Shown: positions 48,581 to 56,433 of the stretch, piece by piece
How the letters are laid out: each line of letters starts with the position of its first letter
How positions within the stretch are numbered: position 1 is the first letter of the stretch
Assembly (NCBI RefSeq): GCF_030676955.1
Contig: NZ_JAUUUU010000003.1
Location: forward strand, 186,001-250,000
Length of the DNA: 64,000 nt
Direction of reading: 5' to 3'
DNA from: Porticoccus litoralis
GTDB taxonomy: Bacteria; Pseudomonadota; Gammaproteobacteria; Pseudomonadales; Porticoccaceae
Position numbers and translations under genes: made by a program
Notes under the pieces: model-generated
Told to the model about the DNA's origin: nothing
What the model saw: the letters and a program-made list of their open reading frames with translations, nothing else
The model's database searches: none

Positions 48581-50700
48581 TCGGTCAGTTTGCTGAGCAA
48601 TTCCATTTGTGCAGACAGTCTCGGCTGGTTTTTTTCGGGCTGGTTGAGAAGGTAGCTGCCATCCGATTGCATTTCCCAACTCTGGCAGTTGTCCTGTAAG
48701 TAACTTTGCAGGTCGCTGCGGATTCTCGCCTGCAGGCGACCACTCAGAATCGGAAAGCAGATTTCTACCCGGTGCATCAGGTTGCGCTCCATGACATCGG
48801 CGCTGGCACAGTAGATTCTCGGCGTGGCATTGTGGAAATAGTAAACCCGGGAATGTTCCAGAAAACGGCCAACAATTGAGCGTACGCGAATGTTTTCTGA
48901 AACCCCTTCCAGGCCGGGGCGCAGGCAGCACATGCCGCGGATAATCAAATCAATTTGTACGCCGGCCATGCTCGCTTCGTAAAGCGAGGTGATAACTTTC
49001 GGTTCTGTCAGGGCATTGACCTTGATGATGATATGGGCCTCTTTGCCCTGACGGGCAGCTTCCGCTTCTTCTTCAATCAGTCTCAGCAGGTTTTTCTTCA
49101 GGGTGAAAGGGGCGCTGAAGAGTGTTTTGATGCGTTCCGCTTTGCCCATGCCGGTGAGCTGTTGAAAAATCTTGTGTACATCATTACTGAGGTCAGGGTC
49201 GGCACTTAACAGGCTGTAGTCGGTATAGAGGCGAGCGTTTCCAGCGTGGTAATTGCCGGTTCCAAGGTGCACGTAGCGGCGCAGTTGTTGGTTTTCCCGT
49301 CGCACAATCAGCAGAGCCTTGGCGTGGGTTTTATAGCCCACCACCCCATAGGTGACCACTGCCCCGGCTTCCTGCAGGTGTGTTGCCAGCTGCAGGTTAT
49401 CCTCTTCATCAAACCGTGCGCGTAGCTCAATCACCACGGTGACTTCTTTCCCGGCCCGGGCGGCTTCTGCCAATGCATCCACCACTTCCGACGAGGAACC
49501 GGTCCGATACAGTGTCATTTTGATGGAAAGTACATCGGCGTCTTTGGCTGCCTGGCGCAATAGGTCAATGATCGGTGTAAATGACTGAAACGGGTGATAG
49601 AGGAGAATGTCTTCTTTTCTCACCGAGTCGAGAATGTTGTGATCGGAGCCGCGCAGTGATTTGGGGATTGACGGGATAAAACTGGGAAATACTAATTCGC
49701 TGCGATTCAACATTTGTCGCAATTGCATCATGCGACCGAGATTCACGGGGCCATCGACCTGGTAGAGTTCATTCTCGGTCAGGTTGTACTGATCCAGCAG
49801 AAAGCTGATCAGCTCCTCCGGACAGTGCTTGTCGACCTCGAGCCGCACAGCGCTGCCAAAGCGACGCGAATGCAACTCCCCGCGCAACGCCCGGGCAATG
49901 TCTTCAACCTCTGCGGCATTGAGATCCAGGTCGGCATCCCGGGTGATGCGGAACTGGTAGCAACCGGTAGCCGTCATGCCGTTAAAAAGGTCGTCGATAT
50001 GGGCGTGCATCAGGGAAGACAACAGGACAAAATTATCGCCGTCGTCACAGAGTTCGTCGGGCACGCGAACCAGCCGGGGCAGGGAGCGTGGAGCTGGCAC
50101 GATGGCCATGCCGCTATCCCGTCCAAAGGCATCTTTGCCCTCCAACGACACAATAAAATTGAGACTCTTGTTCACAAGGCGGGGAAACGGGTGTGCCGGG
50201 TCCAGTCCGATCGGGCTGATAACGGGCATTACCTGGTGGCGAAAGTAATCTTCTGCCCAGTTGGCAATTTCCGGGCTCCAGCTTTGCCGGTTGAGTACAC
50301 GGATTTTCTGGGACTGGAGTGCCGGCAACAGAACCTCGTTGAGGATCTGGTATTGCTTCTCAGTAGCTAATTTGCACTGTTCGCTCAGGGTGTCCAGCAC
50401 ATCCTTGGGGCGCATGCCGTCAATGCTGACAGTTTCCCGGGAAAAGCTGATCTGACGCTTGAGACCCGCCAGGCGGATTTCGAAAAACTCATCCATGTTG
50501 CTGTTGAAAATCATCAGAAACAGGAACCGCTCCAGCAGCGGGTACTCTTCATTGAGCGCCTGTTCAAGAATCCGCAGGTTAAACTGCATCATGCTGATAT
50601 GACGGTTGATGAAAAAGTTGGCGCTGTTGAGATCCGGCTTGTTAGCGTCCACGTTTGGCTCCTGTACAGAATGGTTCTGCGGCTGAGTCACATTGTCCAT
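48577..50700 (-). CDS. ppk1: Polyphosphate kinase 1
   Basis: Makes polyphosphate from ATP. The 707-residue protein has the N-terminal domain (FFINRHISMMQFNLRIL), the head domain, and two phospholipase-D-like catalytic domains with the phospho-His region RYVHLGTGNYHAGNARLYTD and a second His region FLEHSRVYYFHN. ATG 50700 is the first good start. A triple PHO repeat 44 bp upstream indicates PhoB control and links it with pit-DUF47 at 60 kb. It is tail to tail with ppx. Confidence 0.97.
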   Translation of the reverse strand: MDNVTQPQNHSVQEPNVDANKPDLNSANFFINRHISMMQFNLRILEQALNEEYPLLERFLFLMIFNSNMDEFFEIRLAGLKRQISFSRETVSIDGMRPKDVLDTLSEQCKLATEKQYQILNEVLLPALQSQKIRVLNRQSWSPEIANWAEDYFRHQVMPVISPIGLDPAHPFPRLVNKSLNFIVSLEGKDAFGRDSGMAIVPAPRSLPRLVRVPDELCDDGDNFVLLSSLMHAHIDDLFNGMTATGCYQFRITRDADLDLNAAEVEDIARALRGELHSRRFGSAVRLEVDKHCPEELISFLLDQYNLTENELYQVDGPVNLGRMMQLRQMLNRSELVFPSFIPSIPKSLRGSDHNILDSVRKEDILLYHPFQSFTPIIDLLRQAAKDADVLSIKMTLYRTGSSSEVVDALAEAARAGKEVTVVIELRARFDEEDNLQLATHLQEAGAVVTYGVVGYKTHAKALLIVRRENQQLRRYVHLGTGNYHAGNARLYTDYSLLSADPDLSNDVHKIFQQLTGMGKAERIKTLFSAPFTLKKNLLRLIEEEAEAARQGKEAHIIIKVNALTEPKVITSLYEASMAGVQIDLIIRGMCCLRPGLEGVSENIRVRSIVGRFLEHSRVYYFHNATPRIYCASADVMERNLMHRVEICFPILSGRLQARIRSDLQSYLQDNCQSWEMQSDGSYLLNQPEKNQPRLSAQMELLSKLTD

Positions 50701-50743
50701 AGGAAAGCGTCCGGGCGAAAAGCGTTATTTTCTGTCTCTTATA

Positions 50744-50770
50744 TGACACTTCTTTGACATTTTTATGACG
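50744..50770 (-). promoter_or_regulatory. PHO box upstream of ppk1
   Basis: On the plus strand TGACA (50744), TGACA (50755) and TGACG (50766) recur exactly every 11 bp. Read towards ppk1 this is CGTCATAAAAATGTCAAAG and so on, close to the PhoB consensus of TGTCA repeats spaced 11 bp. It lies 44 bp before the ppk1 start, where PhoB would replace a -35 element. PhoB control of ppk is well known in related bacteria. Confidence 0.72.
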
Positions 50771-50862
50771 TTGCTTCCCGATAGGGGAATGACGGTCATA
50801 CTGAACCCTAATGTCATTACAGCCTCTAAGCAGACTGAAAAACATAAAACCCTGGACAATTC

Positions 50863-52980
50863 ATGCCCATAAAAAAAATAGCCATCCTGATAGTTATAGC
50901 CCTGGTTGTGGCGGCTTACCTGCTTTTAGATGGTCAGCAATATCTGCATCCTCACTTTTATCAGGCACTCTATGCCGAGCAGCCGAGACTGACGGCGGCG
51001 GTCTATTTTGTCATCTATGTGGTAGCCACCGGCTTTTCACTGCCGGGGGCGGCACTGCTGACAGTGATTGGCGGTATGATCTTCGGACTCTGGACGGGCG
51101 TGCTGCTGGTGTCCTTCGCCAGTTCGCTTGGCGCCACACTGGCATTTGTAGTGTCGCGGCTGTTGTTGCGTGACTGGGTACAGGCTCGTTTCAGCCGCTA
51201 CCTCGGTGTGGTCAACCGTGGCATTGAGAAAGACGGTGCTTTCTACCTGTTTTCCCTGAGGCTGATACCGGTCATACCCTTCTGGGTGATCAACCTGGTG
51301 ATGGGGCTGATGCCCATCCCCGTATGGCGCTTCTACTGGGTCAGCCAGTTGGGGATGCTGGCGGGCACCATTGTCTATGTGAATGCCGGCGCTGAAATTG
51401 GCTCCATAGAAGAGTTGTCGGCAGCCTCTATTCTGACACCGGGCCTGTTGCTGTCCTTTTTGTTGTTGGCGATGTTCCCCTATGTGGCTCGTGCGCTGCT
51501 GGATGCCATCAAGCGCCGTCGGGCTTACCGCGGTTATACACGTCCGGCCAACTTCGATCGCAACCTGGCGGTCATCGGTGCGGGTAGCGCCGGCTTGGTG
51601 AGCGCATATATCGCCTCTGCTCTGAAGTCGGGGGTCACACTGATTGAAAAACAACGCATGGGTGGTGACTGCCTGAATACCGGCTGTGTGCCCAGCAAGT
51701 CCCTGATACGTGCCTCCCGCGCGGTAAAAGAGATTCAGCGTGCGGCAGCGTTCGGGATTGATGTCGGCACCCCTAGTGTCGACTTCGCCCGGGTCATGGG
51801 CCGGGTAAAAAAAGTGATACGACAAGTAGAACCCCATGACTCTATTGAGCGCTATTCCTCCCTGGGAGTGGACTGTGTTCAGGGCGACGCCAGCATCTGT
51901 TCACCCTGGGAGGTGATGGTCAATGGTCAGGTCATTACCACAGCAAATATTATTATTGCCTCTGGTGCGAGCCCTCGTATTCCGCAAATTCCCGGTCTGG
52001 ACCAGATCAATTATCTGACTTCCGAAACCATCTGGGAGTTGGAGGCATTGCCGCAACATCTACTCGTTATGGGTGCTGGCCCCATTGGTTGTGAGCTGGC
52101 ACAGGCGATGCAACGCCTTGGCGCCAGGGTGACGCTGGTTGGTCCGCACCTTCTGCCACGTGAGGATGAAGATGCCGCCCAGCAGGTGTTGGCAGTTTTA
52201 CAGGATGAGGGTGTGGAGGTATTGCTCGGATACCGGATTGGAGAATTCGATACCCGTGGCGGCGAGCAGGTGGCACTGGCCACAGACTCAGACGGTAATC
52301 GCCGTGAAATCGTGTTTGATCAGGTTCTGGTTGCGCTGGGTCGGCAGGCCCGCACCGGGAATATGGGGCTGGAAAAGCTGGAGATCGAGCGTAACCCGGA
52401 TGGCACATTGGTGGTGGATGAATACCTTCGCACCCGATTTCCAAATATCTATGCCTGTGGCGACGTTGCCGGACCCTATCAATTTACCCATGCCGCTGCC
52501 CACCAAGCCTGGTATGCAACAGTGAATGCACTGTTTGGTCGCTTTAAAAAATTCAAGGTGGATTACCGGGTGATGCCGCGGGTGACATTTACAGACCCGG
52601 AAATCGCACAGGTCGGCTTGACGGAAAAAATGGCCAGGGAGCAGGGCATTGAGTATGAAGTTACCCGCTATGGGTTGGATGACCTGGATCGAGCGATGGC
52701 AGAAAACAGTGCCAGTGGTTTTGTGAAAGTGCTCACGATGCCGGGCAAGGATCGCATTCTTGGTGCCTGCATTGTTGGCGCCCATGCGGGCGAACTGATT
52801 GCCGAACTGGTGCTGGCCATGAAGCAGGGGATTGGCCTGAAAAAAATTCTCGGTACCATACACAGTTACCCAACCATGAGTGAAGCCAACAAATTTGCAG
52901 CGGGTAACTGGCAGAAGGCCCATAGCCCAGAGCGATTATTGCGCTGGGTTGAAAAATTCCATCGCTGGCAGCGCCATTAA
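50863..52980 (+). CDS. TVP38/TMEM64 membrane domain fused to a MerA-like flavin disulfide reductase
   Basis: A 705-residue fusion. Residues 1-225 form a DedA/TVP38-type membrane domain (TGFSLPGAALLTVIGGMIFG, RLIPVIPFWVINLVMGL). From about 232 there is a class I pyridine nucleotide-disulfide reductase: FAD site AVIGAGSAGLVSAYIA, redox pair GGDCLNTGCVPSK, NAD(P) site MGAGPIGCELAQAM, second FAD site NIYACGDVAGPYQF, and a dimerisation domain ending HSYPTMSEANK. No N-terminal MerA metal-binding domain or C-terminal Cys pair is visible, so mercury reduction is not supported. The ArsM-like gene follows 37 bp later. Confidence 0.88.
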   Translation: MPIKKIAILIVIALVVAAYLLLDGQQYLHPHFYQALYAEQPRLTAAVYFVIYVVATGFSLPGAALLTVIGGMIFGLWTGVLLVSFASSLGATLAFVVSRLLLRDWVQARFSRYLGVVNRGIEKDGAFYLFSLRLIPVIPFWVINLVMGLMPIPVWRFYWVSQLGMLAGTIVYVNAGAEIGSIEELSAASILTPGLLLSFLLLAMFPYVARALLDAIKRRRAYRGYTRPANFDRNLAVIGAGSAGLVSAYIASALKSGVTLIEKQRMGGDCLNTGCVPSKSLIRASRAVKEIQRAAAFGIDVGTPSVDFARVMGRVKKVIRQVEPHDSIERYSSLGVDCVQGDASICSPWEVMVNGQVITTANIIIASGASPRIPQIPGLDQINYLTSETIWELEALPQHLLVMGAGPIGCELAQAMQRLGARVTLVGPHLLPREDEDAAQQVLAVLQDEGVEVLLGYRIGEFDTRGGEQVALATDSDGNRREIVFDQVLVALGRQARTGNMGLEKLEIERNPDGTLVVDEYLRTRFPNIYACGDVAGPYQFTHAAAHQAWYATVNALFGRFKKFKVDYRVMPRVTFTDPEIAQVGLTEKMAREQGIEYEVTRYGLDDLDRAMAENSASGFVKVLTMPGKDRILGACIVGAHAGELIAELVLAMKQGIGLKKILGTIHSYPTMSEANKFAAGNWQKAHSPERLLRWVEKFHRWQRH

Positions 52981-53017
52981 CAACAACTCCGCCCTTACAG
53001 GTGGTACTGGAAGAACG

Positions 53018-54057
53018 ATGTACGACACGGTTAAAGATTATTACGGCAAAGAGCTGCAGAGCTCGGCGGATCTGAAAACAGATGCCTGCTGCACGGTGGA
53101 CAGTGTTCCCCAGCACCTAAAGCCGATCATGGCGAAAATACACCCGGAGGTTACAGGTAAATACTATGGCTGCGGCCTGGTGGCTCCCCAGCTGCTGGAT
53201 GGTTTGCGGATTCTGGACTTGGGCAGCGGCTCAGGGCAGGACTGTTATGTGCTGTCCGCTATGGTCGGCGAACAGGGCGACGTGGTGGGCGTGGACATGA
53301 CGGACGAACAGCTGGCGGTGGCCAACCGGCACATCGAGTTCCACCGCCAGGCATTCGGGTTTTCCCGGCCCAATGTGCGCTTTATCAAAGGCTATATCGA
53401 AAAGCTCGATGAATTGGGTCTCGAAGACAACAGTTTTGATGTCATCGTCTCCAATTGTGTGATCAACCTGTCTCCGGACAAGCGGGCGGTACTTGAACAG
53501 GCCCACCGATTGCTTAAGCCGGGCGGTGAACTATATTTTTCCGATGTGTATGCGGATCGCCGAGTGCCTGAGTCCTTAAGCCATGATCCTGTGCTCTATG
53601 GCGAATGCCTTGCGGGTGCACTGTACTGGAATGACTTTGTGCAGTTGGCCAAAGCAGTGGGCTTTGCCGACCCGCGCCTAGTGGAAGATCGCCCATTGGC
53701 AGTTAATAGTGATGACATCCGCAGAAAATTGGTGATATGCAGTTTTATTCCGCCACCTATCGCCTGTTTAAACTCGATCAGTTGGAACCCGCCTGCGAAG
53801 ATTACGGACAGTCTGTGACATACCTCGGCACCATTCCCAATGCGCCAGAATTATTTATGCTGGACAAGCATCATATTATAGAGACAGGAAAACCTTTTCC
53901 CGTGTGTGGTAACAGCTATCGCATGTTAAATGAAACCCGATTTAAAAATCATTTTAAGTTTTTCGGAAATTTTGAAAGTCATAGGGGTATTTTTAAAAAT
54001 TGCGGAACAGATTTGCCATTTGACAGTAATAAAAAAATATCGGGAAGTTGCTGTTAG
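53018..54057 (+). pseudogene. arsM: ArsM-like arsenite S-adenosylmethyltransferase, frameshifted
   Basis: The first frame (53018-53818) encodes the SAM methyltransferase domain: MYDTVKDYYGKELQSS, the Cys pair TDACCT, SAM motif ILDLGSGSGQDCYVLS, and the arsenic-ligand cysteines in SNCVINL and GECLAGALY. After SDDIRRK (53728) it reads about 30 unrelated residues. The true continuation, FYSATYRLFKLDQLEP to SGSCC, lies in the -1 frame (53713-54057). Adding one A to the A4 tract at 53725-53728 restores a 346-residue protein of family length. Methylation of As(III) is the family role. Whether the indel is real, a sequencing error or recoded is unknown. Confidence 0.8.
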
Positions 54058-54061
54058 ATTG

Positions 54062-55213
54062 TCAGGACAATTTTTCTAAAACAGAATTAAGAAATCGATG
54101 ACCTTTTTTTGTGGTGCATATTTTTTCAGGATTATTTTCGATTAATCCCATGGCAATAAGTTCGTGGTATTTCTGTTCAATATGGCTGAATGCAGTGCCT
54201 GTTCTATCTGGATAAAATTCTCTTTCTACACCGTCAGTTAGGCGCAGGGCGTTCATCATGAATTCCAGCGGTAATTCGTCTGTCGAAATATTATTACATT
54301 TGGCAATAAAAGAATTTTCCCTGCCTAAATAATCTGAAGGGTGGCGCGTTTTTGAGAGGCGAATAATTCGTTGTTCATCAGGCAGTGTGATTTTTCCATG
54401 TGCCCCTGCACCTATCCCTATATAGTCGCCAAAAGCCCAATAATTGACATTGTGAACAGATTTTTTATTGTCTCGACAAAAAGCCGATATTTCATATTGA
54501 AAATAATTTCTGCTTTGTAATTTTTCTAGACCCTTTTCATAAATATTTTCCAGGATATCTTCTTCAGGCAGCGTCGGAGGGTGTCGATAAAATTCCGTAT
54601 TCTGCTCAATGGTTAACTGATACCAGGATATATGAGTGGGCTGTAATTCAATGGCCTGTTGCAGGTCGTTAAGTGCTTCAGATTCGGTCTGCCCGGGCAA
54701 GCCATGCATCAGGTCCAGGTTGAAATTCTCGAATCCGGCCTGCCGAGCCATGCCGACCGCGTTGATCGCCTGCTCTGCACTGTGAATACGACCCAGTCGT
54801 TGCAGGTGGAGATCGTTAAAACTTTGAACACCAATGGACAGCCGATTAACGCCGACACTGTGAAAGGCGCTGAATTTTTCCTGCTCAAATGTACCGGGGT
54901 TGGCTTCCAGGGTGATTTCGATAGCATCCTCAAAGCCAATACGCCGCCGGGCGGCCTGAATGATGCGACCGATGCTTTCTGCGGAAAAAAGGCTGGGCGT
55001 GCCGCCCCCGAAAAAGATGGATGTCAGGCGGCGGCCCTGGGCATAGGGTTGCTCGCTATCAAGATCGCGAATCAGGGCCTGCACATAGGCTTCTTCGGGG
55101 AGAGATTCCCCGGCGGCATGGGAGTTGAAATCACAATAGGGGCATTTGCGCACACACCAGGGAATGTGAACGTAGAGCGCAAGGGGTGGCAAAAAAAGTG
55201 GTGTGTGTTCCAT
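54062..55213 (-). CDS. hemW: Radical SAM haem chaperone HemW
   Basis: A 383-residue radical SAM protein (YggW, often misannotated as oxygen-independent coproporphyrinogen oxidase). The cluster motif is CVRKCPYCDF near residue 20, then FFGGGTPSLF, the SAM region EITLEANPGTFE, RLSIGVQSFND and the C-terminal HemN-like domain. HemN's extra N-terminal residues are absent, so HemW is preferred. Its last 180 codons are strongly AT-rich compared with the first half. It ends 4 bp from the convergent ArsM-like gene. Confidence 0.93.
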   Translation of the reverse strand: MEHTPLFLPPLALYVHIPWCVRKCPYCDFNSHAAGESLPEEAYVQALIRDLDSEQPYAQGRRLTSIFFGGGTPSLFSAESIGRIIQAARRRIGFEDAIEITLEANPGTFEQEKFSAFHSVGVNRLSIGVQSFNDLHLQRLGRIHSAEQAINAVGMARQAGFENFNLDLMHGLPGQTESEALNDLQQAIELQPTHISWYQLTIEQNTEFYRHPPTLPEEDILENIYEKGLEKLQSRNYFQYEISAFCRDNKKSVHNVNYWAFGDYIGIGAGAHGKITLPDEQRIIRLSKTRHPSDYLGRENSFIAKCNNISTDELPLEFMMNALRLTDGVEREFYPDRTGTAFSHIEQKYHELIAMGLIENNPEKICTTKKGHRFLNSVLEKLS

Positions 55214-55287
55214 GGGGCGGATTTTAGCACCCCGCCGGGTCGATAGTGGGCTTTACCTGCTCATATCAAGGGCGGTAACTGGCGATG

Positions 55288-56319
55288 CTAGAAGGAATAG
55301 GAGATCGACAGCGAACCGTATTCATGGGGGTCCTGCTGTTCCTCAAATTCACGGGTGCGGAAAACCTTGGCGTAAGAGATTTTCCAGCCATCCACCAGGA
55401 AACTGAAACCGATGGCGGCATCGGAAACCACGGGTCGACGGTCAACGCTGTGGCTGCTCTCAAAGGTATTACCGTCCAGAAAAATATCTCTGGCTACCAG
55501 GCGGGTATCAAAAGAAATGAATGCGTGTAGACCACAGATCAGGCGCTGGCAGTACCGGGCATCACCCCTGCCGGGGGAGCTGTTATCACCGCCGGGGCGC
55601 AGTGAGGCCGTGCCAAAATCCTCGGGTAATTGCCAGCCAATGCGGTATTCCCCACCCAGATTGAGATAGGTGGCGATATTGCCAAGGCTGACACCGCTGT
55701 GGGCGATGAAGTCCTGGTGGGGCCATTGGTGGGTGAGCTTAAAGCGGTGCTTGTGCTCGTAAACCAGCTGTAATCCCAGTTCGTTTTCAAGCTGGTTGTC
55801 CCAGCCATTGAATTTATCGATATTGCGAATATCGTGAACCAGGTCCTGGGCATTTTCTGCCAGCGAGGCTGGGCCCACCATGCCGAGGTTCATTTCCAGG
55901 CTGTCCAGTTGCTCCTCGTCGCGAATATGGTAGGCAAAGCCGAGATACAGGAAGCCCGCATAGGGCCGGTCATCCTCGATGAGTTCGCTGGCGTATTTGT
56001 CGGATGGGGTAAACATGGTTTGCCCGAGACTGATGACCAGGTTGCGCTCCAGTTCCTGCTGATCTTTCAGCCCATGAAAAAAACGCAGTCTGCGGTTGGT
56101 TTCTTTTACCCATGCCGGCAGGCTGGGATCTTCCAGGTAGGATGTCAGGTCGGCGGAGATGCAGGATAAGCGGATGCCATTGGTATAGTGGCGATCGGTT
56201 TCGCCAAACATGTCATTCTCCAGGTATAGGTTAAATGTCTGGCAAAACCGTGGGCGTTCTTCCTCTGCCAGCCCCAACAGTGGCATGAGAATGACGAGCG
56301 TTAAAAACCAATATTTCAT
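55288..56319 (-). CDS. lpxR: Outer-membrane lipid A deacylase LpxR (DUF2219)
   Basis: Removes the 3'-acyloxyacyl group of lipid A in related bacteria. The 343 residues include a signal peptide ending near LLGLAEEE and a 12-strand-type barrel. The catalytic Asn-Asp appear in NLYLENDMFGETDRHYTNGIRL, followed by SDDRPYAG-like EDDRPYAGFLYLG and LGMVGPAS. It ends GSLSISYSF, with a C-terminal Phe for BAM. The start at MKYWFLTLVIL was chosen over an upstream codon. It is probably independent of hemW; the 74-bp gap has no clear terminator. Confidence 0.88.
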   Translation of the reverse strand: MKYWFLTLVILMPLLGLAEEERPRFCQTFNLYLENDMFGETDRHYTNGIRLSCISADLTSYLEDPSLPAWVKETNRRLRFFHGLKDQQELERNLVISLGQTMFTPSDKYASELIEDDRPYAGFLYLGFAYHIRDEEQLDSLEMNLGMVGPASLAENAQDLVHDIRNIDKFNGWDNQLENELGLQLVYEHKHRFKLTHQWPHQDFIAHSGVSLGNIATYLNLGGEYRIGWQLPEDFGTASLRPGGDNSSPGRGDARYCQRLICGLHAFISFDTRLVARDIFLDGNTFESSHSVDRRPVVSDAAIGFSFLVDGWKISYAKVFRTREFEEQQDPHEYGSLSISYSF

Positions 56320-56433
56320 ACAGATTCCTGCCTTGAGATTTCCATTATGGTTGCCGGGGGCAATGCGGGCAATGTCATTGAATAATGCTCTGCACAGCGT
56401 CAAGATGCAGTTTTGCTGGCCTGGGGACACACA

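Noticed and set aside
50863..52980. Mercuric reductase MerA
   Set aside because: There is no N-terminal HMA domain or C-terminal vicinal Cys pair, and no other mer genes are nearby.
53722..53732. Programmed -1 ribosomal frameshift site in the ArsM-like gene
   Set aside because: The local sequence GAAAATTG is not a canonical X-XXY-YYZ slippery heptamer and I see no clear stimulatory structure, so a simple A deletion is more likely.
53737..54057. Separate small gene of 106 codons after the methyltransferase
   Set aside because: Its ATG is internal; the sequence continues the ArsM-like protein after a single-base shift, so it is annotated as part of the frameshifted gene.
54062..55213. Oxygen-independent coproporphyrinogen oxidase HemN
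   Set aside because: Length and N-terminus fit HemW, the haem chaperone, and hemF for the oxygen-dependent step is present at 5.5 kb.
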